From: Drechslerella dactyloides
Taxonomy: Eukaryota; Ascomycota; Orbiliomycetes; Orbiliales; Orbiliaceae
Assembly (NCBI GenBank): GCA_020064725.1
Contig: JAGTWJ010000006.1
Span: forward strand, 1,178,001 to 1,242,000
Direction of reading: 5' to 3'
DNA: 64,000 bases
Part shown: positions 45,120 to 56,561 of the stretch, in pieces
Numbering within the stretch: position 1 is the first letter of the stretch
Layout of the letters: the number at the start of each line of letters is the position of its first letter
Notes under the pieces: generated by a model
Database searches by the model: none
Told to the model about the DNA's origin: nothing
The model's input: only the letters and a program-made list of their open reading frames with translations
Translations under genes and position numbers: made by a program

Positions 45120-45317
45120 ACAGCTCTCATCCCGAAGGTGGGTGATGTTGTGTTATTGAAAAATACTGCAGATCACATCCCCAAGTTGCACCCGCGGGCG
45201 TTGACGGGGCTCTTCCAAGTGTCGCGGATGGCTAAGGGAGGCAAGTCAGCATGGGTCATCGATCTGGCGACGGGGGTTACGAGAGGGAGATACTCATTAG
45301 ATCACATGCGGGTGTAA
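45120..45317 (+). mobile_element. Second integrase C-terminal fragment (copy B)
   Basis: Open frame with PKVGDVVLLKNTADHIPKL and GLFQVSRMAKGGKSAW (45132-45254), continuing through VIDLATGVTRGRYSLDHMRV to a stop at 45317. Over 41 shared codons it differs from copy A by 2 residues but by 24 silent codon changes. It is followed by an acidic coding-like stretch (WEKLHLDDYEESDSDAEIDR, about 45430-45530) that may belong to the same element. No start codon or LTR is visible. Confidence 0.55.
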
Positions 45318-46705
45318 AGCCGATGGGCAGCCAAGGATACCGATACCGATACCGCCGTTCCGGTGACTACCAATAGCACCCCGATCTAACGCTTACTTTC
45401 GTTTATTTATATATACCAGCTGCTGATGACTGGGAGAAGCTCCATCTGGACGATTACGAGGAATCAGACTCGGACGCAGAAATCGACAGATATGTCAAGG
45501 AGTTGAACCCGGAGAAAGAGAGACAGCGTTGAAGACGCGTCAAGAAGTACGAGCTCGCAAATGAATACGCCGAGATTGCCGGAGCTGCGAAAGAGCTGGG
45601 CAGGGATCCAAGCAACAGCCGACTCGGATACCGAAGGGGTACACTCGAATTTCGAAAACGATAATCCAGAAGCGAACGCTTGCATCAACAGCACCTGGCC
45701 ATATCTTCAGACGAGCACGCTTGTGCATACACGTGGGATGACAAAATAGATGGAAATTCATCGCGGACTTCCGCTGCATCGGCAGGAACATAGTGGAGCG
45801 TATGATGTTTCACGTCGCACGATGACCTCAATCGATATCGAAGACTTGGAAATGCGGTCTAATCACACAGCCGGGGCCTTTTGACCGGATCGACCTGCAG
45901 ACGACAGTCAAGAGACTTATGATCCATTTTAGTTAGAATTAGAAACGAGATTCCTTCATGTAACAATCAGTTGTCATCAATAAATCTCAGTAACTTCTAT
46001 ATACTTATATACGATAGCTAGAAATTAATGATAATATGACAGTATCGAACGTTCAATATCTTAAGTGTGATCGGAAATGGTGTAGCTTGTTGTCTCGCCG
46101 GTCCAATCGAAGTTCAGAAGTAAAGATAAGGAGCTCGTTCATGCACCGCGACCGTTGCCGTCACATTGCCCGGGGCTAATGCTGCAGGGAAGCCGACTAG
46201 CCCGGATGGACGTCCTGCATGTCCTGCATGGCTGGCTGTTCATGTGCTGCTGCTCGCTGAAGCTGCTGGTTGGTCGGTTCTTATCGATAGGACGCAACGG
46301 GAATGGTGTTTTCGCGCAAACTCTCCAGCCCGCGGCGGCCGTTTTGCGCATAAACAGCCCGACAGACGGACATTCTGCACGGTATCGAGAAGGATGCTGT
46401 TTGTTTACTGCGTGACTGGAATAAAGTGACAATGACTGTTAAATTGGCCTCTGGCAGTTGAGGGACACTTGACAGACAGACAGACAGCTCGTGGAAGCGT
46501 GTGTGCCTCGGATCGCGGTGAAAGTTACTATCATCAGCACTCGAATACTATTAATCCCTGCCTGACAGTTCCTCCTTCTCGTTACGACGACCTTCCACTT
46601 CCGCACACACTTATCGCTCCCATCGACGCCCGCCATCCCTCCCTCCCGCCTCCCCCACTTCCCGCCCTTCTTTCAGGAAGAAAGGAAGAAAGAAAAAGCG
46701 AGGAG
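45318..46705. other. Intergenic region after the retroelement fragment
   Basis: Includes the acidic coding-like stretch at about 45430-45530, a short ATACCG triplet repeat (45335-45352), and the pyrimidine-rich promoter of the small membrane-protein gene (46570-46700). No other gene supported. Confidence 0.5.
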
Positions 46706-46906
46706 ATGATCGGGCGCAGCGATACGGTTGTTCTCATCGTCATTCTGCTCCTGCTGTTCTTCGCACTCGTCGCCTGGCTGCTCTTCTGGGCCCGCGGACC
46801 GGTTACCATTTGGCTCACCCGCAAGACTGAGATTAACGTCGAGGATCCCGAGCCGGAGACCTCGCAGACGTCGCGCTCGCGCTCGCAGACCGCATCGCAG
46901 GTTTAA
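46706..46906 (+). CDS. Small single-pass membrane protein (66 aa)
   Basis: MIGRSDTVVLIVILLLLFFA starts a strong membrane helix at about residues 8-30, ending in a basic segment (TIWLTRKTEINVEDPEPE) and a Ser/Thr-rich tail. The layout (short lumenal N terminus, one helix, charged tail) resembles small fungal membrane microproteins such as stress-induced or proteolipid-type proteins. I recognise no specific family. The start was chosen as the first ATG before the helix, after a purine-rich leader. Confidence 0.55.
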   Translation: MIGRSDTVVLIVILLLLFFALVAWLLFWARGPVTIWLTRKTEINVEDPEPETSQTSRSRSQTASQV

Positions 46907-47118
46907 CACTACCATCTCGCTGGACCGATCCATACATACTTACTTACAGTACTACATCCCATTCATACATAAGTACATACTACACGCTAGCTCGACAAGC
47001 GGTGGCCGTTAATTAATTAATACCGTCGCGCATTCCCGGAATGCCGCTATAACCCCTCCCTCAAACCAAACACACAGAAGAACATCACAACCGCATCGCT
47101 ACATCAATTACAACGACA

Positions 47119-47721
47119 ATGGCAGTCCGCTCCCTCCTGCGCCTCGCGCTGCTGACGCCGCTGCAAATCGCAATCTTCCTGCTCATCTCCCTCCCGCTCG
47201 CCCTGCTTGCTGCAACCACGACCTTCCTCTCCGTCATCCTGCTCTCGTCGCGACTGCTGCTCGTCTACGTCGACCTCCTGTTCGCCGTCCTCTTCGCCGC
47301 CCCGCCGCCGCATCCGCGCGCGACACACCCGGGTGCCGTCAAGGTTCGCTCGCCGCCGCTCTCCATCCCGCGCAGCCCGCCGCGGGGAAGCGGTGGCGGC
47401 AATAATAACACTGGTAATAATAATACCGGGCCGGGATACCGCTCGTCGTCATCGCAGACGGCGCCGTCGTCGCCGAATATCAGCCGGAAGAGATTGTCGG
47501 CGGGGGCGTACACGGCGCTACATATGAGTATCGCCAGCCCGCCGTTGTCGATGAAGAGCGTGAAGGTTAACGGGGCGAAAAGCTCGCCGAGTACGCCGTA
47601 TGCTGCTGCTGCTGCTCCGCCGCCGCCGTACGCGATGTATTCTGGGAAGGGTGGGAGGAAGGGGTTGAGGGGTGCGGGTGATGTGGAGAGTGATTACTTT
47701 TCCGTCGGGAGTAGAAGTTGA
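47119..47721 (+). CDS. Hypothetical small membrane protein (200 aa)
   Basis: Single exon. The first ~65 residues are two closely spaced hydrophobic segments (LLTPLQIAIFLLISLPLALL and VILLSSRLLLVYVDLLFAVL), likely a membrane hairpin. The rest is a disordered Ser/Pro/Gly/Asn-rich tail ending in SDYFSVGSRS. It starts about 210 bp after the end of the 66-residue membrane-protein gene, on the same strand, so the two may be neighbours by duplication or share regulation, but their sequences are not clearly alike. No family recognised. Confidence 0.6.
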   Translation: MAVRSLLRLALLTPLQIAIFLLISLPLALLAATTTFLSVILLSSRLLLVYVDLLFAVLFAAPPPHPRATHPGAVKVRSPPLSIPRSPPRGSGGGNNNTGNNNTGPGYRSSSSQTAPSSPNISRKRLSAGAYTALHMSIASPPLSMKSVKVNGAKSSPSTPYAAAAAPPPPYAMYSGKGGRKGLRGAGDVESDYFSVGSRS

Positions 47722-49113
47722 TGGCGCGGAGGGTTGAATCGGTCCGGTCGGTTAGGTATATTGGCTGGTATTTTTCCATTTTGTGGTAATCGTAATTGTG
47801 TTAGCGGGTGGATTTGATGGATGGAGGGACTTCTGGGTATTTTATTTTATTTGTGCTGGCTGGTTGATTTGATCGGTTGTTGATGAGTCTATGTCTGTAT
47901 ATTACGAGCATGTGTTAGCGTATGATAGGATCGGATAGGATAGGATGGACCGGATTGGATAGTATTGGATCGATGTTATGTATGGGAACGACTGAAGGAA
48001 TGCACCTCGCCGCTAGATCATACACTATACTGCTGTCTACGAATTTCATTCACCGATATCTTACTTGTCACTTTTTTATAGTTTTACATCAACTGGTTCT
48101 TCGAGTGATTAATGGATTTGGGATTCTGTTGTCTATAGCTAAATTGTGATGTCGCCTTCAAGAGTAGAGCGGACTATCAGTCAAGAGACATACTACCTAG
48201 CACGCGTGTGCACCCGGAGCCTGCAGTTGGCCATTTCGGAGTCCTGGCTATAGCGCTACTTACCTCTTGCCTGAGAACTAGCTTGCAATGAACGGATTCA
48301 CGGAGATAGCGAGGTGGCCGAGGTCCATGGCTCTCGCGTTTAAATTGCCAGGCGCGGCGGCTTATCCATATGCTATGCTGAAGGCTTGTCACTAGCGTTA
48401 TGGCCCGGGCTTCGAGGGGCTGCCCGATATCACATCCTGAACTGTATAGCCGGTAAGAACATACATGACAGCCTTCGCATCGACCTGAAAATAATATGCT
48501 GTTGTGATAGTCTAGTAGACGGGTCATTTTTGATTTCCAAGCATTATAATTAAGCTCACCGATGAAAAGTCGAAGTCAAAGATGCAGCATGCAGTATTTT
48601 GTATGCTTGTCAGAAGCATCGACACTGTCGAGTCAATAATGATCGGCCAGCTCGCGTAGCTAGGAGGGAAATAATATTGCAAAGGCATTTATAATACTAG
48701 CATCCAGCATTCTCAGAGCTTCAGACTCATTCACACGATACACCGGAGCCATCGGTCGTTAATACGTATCAAGCTCAGCTATATGACACTCTTTCACTGA
48801 GCTTGTGGCGTCTTCAGTGCCGTTGGTTGAAGGGAGACTGTTCCTCCCAACGCACAATATGCAACAATACACCGGTATGCACCCGAACTATAGACACTTG
48901 CTTGCCTATTACTTCACTAAATATATACCGATGAGGTGTGAAAGCTGTCGCCTGTGTACTGTTTATCAGCCTCTCGAATGTTCCTGTAGCCTCAGCGCTG
49001 AACTGGGATGACTTTTCCAACAACTTTGCAACAGACCTGGTACCACCTCCCTTCCTAGGCTCATCACTGCCATCTTCATGACACATTACATCCGCCACTA
49101 ATACGACGTGTAT
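47722..49113. other. Intergenic region
   Basis: Starts with GGATAGGAT-type simple repeats (47925-47975), then AT-rich non-coding DNA. No supported gene on either strand. Confidence 0.55.
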
Positions 49114-51968
49114 ATGCAGGCCCCCCTCATAACCCTCTTCGGCGAGCAAGTCACAAAGCAATTCCTCAGCGAATCCCTCACAATCTGGGACAACGTAATC
49201 TTCGCAATGGCACCCCTCGGCCTCGTCACCGCCGTCGTCTCCGCCATTCGCGTCGCGGGCACACCGTCCATGCGCGCCTTCATCGGGCGCGCGCAGGAGA
49301 GTCCTGGCAGCGCGGAGGTCGAGCTTTTATCATGCACGTCAGAGACTACATCCGAGCTGTTCAACGAGGGTGGAATCGCGCGGGTGTTCGGTGACCCGCG
49401 GATACTGGAGGTTATGGTACGTCCGGTGGATGACGGGGATGGAAAAGGGCTGCTTATCGGGTTATTCTCGGAGGTGGGAGGGGCGTATTGGCATGAGGTT
49501 ACGCCGTTGGGGAGGGCGGTTATCGGGAAGCGGGTGTATAAATCCCCGTGTCATCGGCCGAATTTGTCGTTGAATGTGGGGATTACGAAGGTGTTTCCGG
49601 TGGTGCAGTATACCGCTACCATGGTCGGCGTACTGCTGCAGACGGGTGCGTATACAGTCGATATCGTGTGTGTATTCAAGCTAATAATCGTTTTGATCAT
49701 GAAGGGGTGCTGGTGTTTGGGGGGCTGACGGTGTACAAGTATCCCGACAAATTTCTAACGCAGGAAGGCAAGCCGGCAGAGGTACCGAATACACCCCCCC
49801 AATCCATTATAGTGTATCGTGAGAGGACTAGAGGTAGTTTGACTGACTGGATGAAAGGCGTACGCGTTCCCGTTGATGCTGTGCGGAACGCTGATGGTCT
49901 GCCTCGGCGCCTTCCTCTGCGCTTTTATAATCGAGCGAAGCACCGACGAAGTCCACTACAAGCAGAACGCCCACTCCCACTTTCACCCCCACCCCCGCCC
50001 TCACTTCCACCATCACCCTCACAAGACGAAGACGAAAATTATGTACTGGGTGCAGCCAGGCGGCCAGAAGCTCGGTGACCAAGTCTTCGGCTCATTCATC
50101 GGGTACAGCGACCGCTCCCGCTACATTCGGTCAACCAAAGCCCCCGCGAAGGCCATCACACTTCCGCTGTTATGGGCCGCCGTTACGCTCTCTGTCGCAG
50201 GCTTCATCGCGCAGTTCGTTGGCTTACGCGCGCTGCACGCCTCCGTCGTGCTCGCTATGGTTGTTGCGACGATGATAATGGGCGGTGTCCGGTCCATGCT
50301 GCGTACGCAGCGGATGGAGGGTGATCGGGATGTTATATCTACGTTTATTGCGCGCAGAGCCGAGGGGGAGAAGGGACTGTTTTCAAAGCATCCGAAGCTG
50401 CTGTATGGGCATGAGCTTGACCTTTTCGCGATGCATCTGTTCGATATCGATTCGGTCTATCTCCACGCGGACTTGAATGGGATTCTGCAAGGTAAAAACA
50501 GTACACTCCATCTCAGCTTGTATATGGTATTTCAGCTGACCGGGGCTTGTATTATGATACAGCTGAAGCGCAGCCACCGCCTGGCTGCGAAGACGTCGTG
50601 CGAGACGCCGTGGAAGCGAGGACGAAACTCGCGGATATCACAAAGATCAATAGCGATCTGCTGGCCTGGAACGACCTCGACGTCCGCGCGCTCGCAGCCG
50701 AACTGACCTCCGCTATCGAAGGCGCAATGGACACTGTCTGTCAGATGGAGAGAACGATGCGAGATAGAAGCTGTCACAAGTGGACCGTCCACCTGTGCAC
50801 CGAGCACGACAACCGCGCGTCCGACATAACAGGATTGGCCGCAAGACCCCACGTCGCATCATCCGTTTGTTCTATATTCATCAAGCGCAGCGAAGACGGC
50901 TCGTGGACCGTCAGTAAATCGCACTTAGAAGCGCTGCTAGGTCTATGGTGCTTATCTATCACCATCCACGACGCGGGAAAATCCCCACGGCTAAGAAGGT
51001 ACAACTGGCGCGTGATAACCCGCTCGGAAACACTAGACGAAATCGCCGTCCTAGTCCCCGCCTGCGCTACCGACCGCTCCAAGGTTGCCAGAATAGAGGT
51101 ATTCGACGCCGACGGCGTGTACTTCGGCGTGTCGGACAGCGCGTGGATACGACTATTCGGCGACATTACACCCTGCACGACCCGTGGCGCGTCTAAAGCT
51201 TGGGTGTACAAATCCGATCACACCCCGCTGCGAATGTGCGCGCAGGACCTCTTCATTTTCTTCCTGCACTCCGTTTTCAACAACCAGAGCATCCTCGGCA
51301 TCGGTGGCAAGACGGAGATCAGGACTGGACGAAACGGGCCGGAGGTCAAAAACAGCGTCGTGGAAGTGATAGCTGATGCCTTCGAAGGTGCAGCTCTCGG
51401 CTCACGGGAGGACGCGTATCTGTGCATCATACCGGTTCTGCACGCACTCAACAAGATGCCGGCTATGGACGACGCTATCAGGGCGTCTTTGAAACAGGCA
51501 GAGGCAGATATGACCGTAAGCAACTGGGCACAGGCGGAGCGTCGATTGACCTGGCTCGTCGAAAACTTCAGCACATCCACAGCTGCAACCCTCGAATTCT
51601 GGAGAAAACTCGCCGAATTCTACCATTCCGCAATGCGCGAACCTGACATGAAAATCGCAAAACTCGGATTCGACGGCACCTGCAACTTACTCAAGAACAC
51701 AACAGCAAAGTCCGACGACGTACGCAAGATAGTCCGGGAATGCGGATGGATAGCCCTCCGGATAGCCGAGGACCGATCCCTCAACGACCGTAAAAACGAG
51801 CTATTACAAGCCGGAGCGACCGAAAGTACCGTCGCACAGTACGACAACAGCGTGTCCGTGGTCGAGTGGGCGAAGCGAAATGAAGCAGTAGTGCTACGCT
51901 ACCTCGCCGGCAAGCCGGACACGGATTGGAACTACCAAGATAGCGACGGGCGGACGGCCCTCTACTAG
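49114..51968 (+). CDS. Multi-TM ankyrin-family fungal protein, ended early by an in-frame TAG
   Basis: Four exons: 49114-49645, 49705-49781, 49858-50491, 50536-51968 (891 aa to the TAG). Introns are 59, 76 and 44 bp; the second ends in AAG. The N terminus (QAPLITLFGEQVTKQFLSES, then a helix IWDNVIFAMAPLGLVTAVV) is a hallmark of a large, lineage-expanded fungal family of ankyrin-repeat membrane proteins. Further hydrophobic segments include VLLQTGVLVFGGLTVY, YAFPLMLCGTLMVCLGAFLC and two at LLWAAVTLSVAGFIAQFVGL and VLAMVVATMIMGG. The C-terminal half is soluble. The natural end of the family is a set of ankyrin repeats; here TAG at 51966-51968 interrupts SDGRTALY-AVKHGNEE, where a Gln or similar codon is expected. 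Function of the family is unknown; a signalling or self-recognition role is sometimes guessed. Confidence 0.78.
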
Positions 51969-52187
51969 GCGGTGAAGCACGGGAATGAGGAGCTCGTCGA
52001 TTTGTTACTGGGGCGAGGTGCCGATATTAACGCCGCGTATAACGACGTGCAGACGGCGCTGCAGTTTGCATTACGGCGGGGGTTGTTGCGGACTGCGGAT
52101 GAGTTGGAAAGGCGGGATGCTGCGAATTATGGCTATGGTATTGGAGATAACGATATCCCGATGAGATGGCGCACATTTTTCGAATAG
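51969..52187 (+). pseudogene. Ankyrin-repeat tail cut off by the TAG
   Basis: In the same frame after the TAG, 72 codons continue as ankyrin repeats: AVKHGNEELVDLLLGRGADI, then NDVQTALQFALRRGLLRTAD. The fit to the DG-T-L--A---G---VVDLLL--GADIN pattern shows that it was once part of the upstream protein. The TAG is one C-to-T change from CAG. Confidence 0.75.
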
Positions 52188-55100
52188 CGGGAATTTGGCC
52201 ACGTTGGTGGGAGCACTGGCTTTGGACATTGCAGGCACGACAACTGCCGTGCGCTACTGCCGCTGGTATGACGAGTCTGGATACTTTGAGTATTTCCCAG
52301 GGTGGTGTGGGTATCGGCCACCGCAGGATGACCTGCTGGAGTTTGAACGAGGCAGTCTTTGCAGGGCGTATGCATATGACAACGTGCCATGGCAGCTCCG
52401 CTCATTGCATTGCGAACAGGGGCGAGGAAATAAGAGAACTGTTATGTCGGGAAAGGCACAGGTTGAGCAAGCAGTGCTATTGTTAGCAGCTCAGTATACC
52501 ATCATTAGTATTACTTACGTTACCCTTTTGTTCCACCATAAACCGTATGTATCCTTTCGCTTGCATCCCTCTTAAGCCTGCCTCGGTGAAGAACCAACAG
52601 ACGACACAACAAGCATTCTGTCGTCTGTGTTGCGCGTGTCGTTGAGGCTTCGTCGCACAATTTCGCCCCATGCGGCAAGTGTGACATCATAAGCGAGAGG
52701 TGCGTGCGACTTCAACTCAACTGATGCTGCGGCCATGCGGGGTGCCGTCGACGCCGTGGACTCCAGTCATTCGCCCCTCTTCAGTAGAAAGTCCAGTCCA
52801 GACACCATATGCAGAGATGCGAGTGCTCGAGTGTGTAGGATCGGACTTCTGCGGCTGACAAAGCCGGAACAACCTATGCACCCAGCTCCTTCAGCACCCG
52901 TCAACCGGCCAATCCGCTATTATACCGCCGGAGGACCTGGATTTCCGGAAAACCCGGGTCAGCTCGTCAGATATAGTAGCCCTATAATTCCGCAGAGCTG
53001 CAGAGATACTTCTATTAGCTTCGCCGCGCACCCGCCGCTTAGCCTGCATACAGATCGTCGCATTGCGGCTTGCATGACCATCGTCCGAGCTAGCCAATCG
53101 ACGGCTCTTCCTCCCACCTGCACGTTTCTTCACATCAGCCCATCGGCCTAACTACAACCGACATGCATATCATGCATGGAATATACTACACTCCGCACGT
53201 GGCCTCGACGTCCGGACGCCTGGTAGCCGGCTGGACGGTAGAGCAAACTCGATGTGCGCCGTCGTCTCGAAAAGCTTATGCCCGCAACGCAGGTTCCCGA
53301 CGGAATCCCACGTGGCGGCCGCTTAGCGTGTCGACTCGCCTACCACGTTTGGCGGGCGATGGCGTCTTCGGCACTTTTTTTTTGCATGTTTGGGGTATTT
53401 CTAGAAGGCTATAAAAAGGTAAGAGTCGAGTCACTAACCCTGTCCGGGTCCTTGTCGACGCTTGTGGGTCGCCGTATAGATATAGTATAGGGCGGGTGTG
53501 GACCCCGGCCTTGTCGTTGTTTAGGAATCGGAGCATGAATCGACTGGTCAAGCTATCCTTGCGTTGAAGCCTGGACTTTCGATATTCCGGATATCATCAT
53601 CCCGGAATGTCATAGACATTGACGGTTTGCCTATGCTGATCGTGACGAAGTTATCGAGAAAATTTTCTCGATTCACGTTACACTTAGCACCGCATAATTC
53701 ATGCGTTTTTCGCCGTTACTACATCGATATAGCTACCTAGGAATGCTGGGAAGGATGATCCTGCAGCCCATATGCACCTCGAAACGCCAAATACTACATC
53801 GTGTCGACTCTGAAGCTTCAATACCGGATCTCCGGCTTGATACTGAACGGCGGGGTCGGGTATGAGGAAGGAGCTCGTGTCATCCGAAGCTCCCCTGCAA
53901 AATACGCACCGAGGTCCGTATTGCAACCCAGTATTACCCTCATCTAGCGTCTGAAGCTGAATAACTTCCAAGAAGGCTAAATAGCCACGATAAGCCTGCA
54001 GCCGCCCCGCGAAGCATGTAATGCAATGCCCACGTTTCCAGACCGTTTGAGACAAAGGTACGAAAGGTACATGACTATATCCAAATGAATGCGGGCCGAA
54101 ATGCGTGCTTCAGCTACCCCACTCTACATAGCCCTCGGCGTATTGCGTACATAAAGGTACAAACCCACCACCCCGGCATACCTTTCGCTCTGACAGTTCA
54201 CCTTGCGCTAGGTATAGTGGGGGCAGGAGCAAAGACAAGGCAAGGGTGTCTTTCGCGTCGCTCGTGGCAATACCCGCTAGAGCGTGCGGGCAGGCTCAAA
54301 TGTCTGCATACATATATGCATGCGCCTCTGCATGCAGGCCGAAATCACGATCGAGACGAGTTAACGTCTGAATTAGACGGCCGAGAGGAGGGAAACACTC
54401 TAGATTATACGCAAACATTTCCTGCAATATAATCTAATATACCTCCGGGACCCGGGGCTGTCAACTGCAACTTCGAGTCGAGTGGATTAGCTCTCGCCCG
54501 AGGAGGCGAAAGTGCCGGCCGGGTAGCGTAGCGATGGTATTCTCCGTGCGGTTGAGTGTTTGCCCTATGTTGCAAATATCGCTATGCTCGAACTGCTACT
54601 GGTGTAGATGCGGTGCCTGGCCTTATGCAAACATGCGTACCTGTCGGTTGCGTGTCAGGCTGCTTTCTGCCGTTTATGCCGGCCGCCACCTTGGAATTTC
54701 CTGGAAATTCGAAATTCTGCAGACGGTGAGTGCCTCACGTTAATAGCAGGTGGTGCTAATGCAGGCCGTGATCGGATTCCCTGTTTCCTCGTGGCCATGC
54801 GGTCGACGCAGTGTGGTAAGAAGCGTGTTGATGCAGGACGGCTGGCCCACACCGAAAACGACGTCTTGCCCGAACGGGAAAAAGCGCTGAGAGGGGCCCC
54901 TGTAAAGGCAAACATTCTAGCCGTCCCACTCTCGACCTCTCTGCCAACCGACGTCGAGATGACAAGACCAGCTTTAACCGCTCCTGCCACGAGGCCTGGG
55001 ATCTTCATTCCTCATGCGCCTTATCTGATGGGGGGGCAGTACATCTACGAGAAGGACAAACAGCGACCGAGCTAAAGGCGACCGGGGACAGCCAGGAAGC

Positions 55101-56561
55101 GGTACTCGAGTCGAGTGCGGAGTTTGCGCAAAGGACGATGCCCAGCAGGCCTCCCGGTCAATCCGAGGCATCAGATTCGTCCGTCGCCAGTCCAGCAATC
55201 AATCCTGCAGCCCTCCAAATTGGAATACACTTTCCTCATAGACATTGTTATTTTCGTCCCCGCCGCGCAGGCAGACAACCACCACCCAGGTTTACTCTCT
55301 ACCCTGCAGGTGTCATATGCACTCAGGTCTCCGAAGGTTAGTGCGAACATGTCGCTACTCGTCGTATACACCGTACATTAGCACTTAGTACATATCATTA
55401 CATGTCCATATTTGTCGAGACCGGGTAGGCTGTACATGAGATGCACCTAAAAGTAGCCGTAGGCTAGCATCTGCAGGCGACCACTCTCTCAGAGCAAACA
55501 ACAGCGACTGATTGGACGCTAACGCACATGTCTGCTACAGGCTTCCCACAGGCATCCTGCTATCGCTATATTTGTATATTCCGCAGTCGCCGTAGACTCA
55601 CTCAGGCTTGCAATTGAAAAGATGAGTTGAATCTCGCTAACCTTTCTGCCCTGATTCAGACCGGCCGTCTTGGGGGCAGGTGTTACGAGATATCGAGGCT
55701 GAACGAAAGCCAAAGAGGCCGATAGGCTTCGTCAACCACGACGATGCGACGGCTCTGTTGCCATCCGTCCAACGAAGCGACTGGTCCAGACGCTAGATAT
55801 GCCGACACGGCATGAAGAGCAAACTCGCTTAGAGAGCTGCGCGGTCGGCCAAGAAACCCGAAGTGGATGTTTCCCCTCCTCTTCACACCATCATGCATTC
55901 CCATGGCCCCAGCGGGCCACGAGGTTGACACCCATGTTCCCACCAGCATGTTGTGTTTGCGCAAAAGCCTTGGCCACGCCACCCCGGCGCGATGGTTTTC
56001 CCTCGATATATGATACTCAAATATTATTAACACATTGCGAATTCGAATGATGTCAGCCCCGCTATTGGGTGCGGCCCCCATGCATCCACTGTAGACCCAT
56101 CACACCCGTCTAACGCAAGCTGATCGGGTAGAGTTTCGAAATTTTGTTCTACGCTGCTGCATGGAAGAACGTTTGAGGGTACACCCCTGCAGACAATCAA
56201 GCTGCAACTTATCGATACCTCGACCAGGTCTACCATTAGGTCCTATTGGCCTCTTAGTGGCTTATCGAGAGTCGCGTTAGCGTAGCTGCGGCGACAGGCC
56301 CATCATGATCGAGAGACCAGTACGAGCCTTTCTCAAGTATATCTATCTCTCCATTTCCCTCCCAGAATCTCCTCTCCTTCACCAGGCAGTTCCAAAGATC
56401 ACAAGATCCTCAAGACAACAATCCACTCTTACCTCTGAGGATTGCTTCTTCATCATTTTTACCTTGCTCAGCAACATCATTTAGCAAGTAACTTTCTGCA
56501 ATCCTCGTCTTATAGCTTACTTGTTTTTACCCTCTCTTGTTCGCTCAACCTCATCTTCAAG
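52188..56561. other. 4.4-kb gene-poor region
   Basis: Many short overlapping frames but no sequence with family resemblance or splice structure. The longest ATG-started frame is 132 aa on the minus strand (55683-56081), unsupported. The end (56330-56560) is a CT-rich promoter for the 7TM gene. Confidence 0.5.

Noticed and set aside
51940..51968. CTACTAG as a 3' splice site that would remove the TAG in the ankyrin gene
   Set aside because: Any in-frame intron ending here would delete the DSDGRTALY start of the ankyrin repeat, and no good donor is nearby.
52195..52575. 126-residue open stretch after the ankyrin gene
   Set aside because: Begins at TTG with no upstream ATG; no match to a known family.
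55683..56081. 132-aa minus-strand ATG-started frame
   Set aside because: No recognisable motif, no splice context or promoter signal, in a region full of chance frames.
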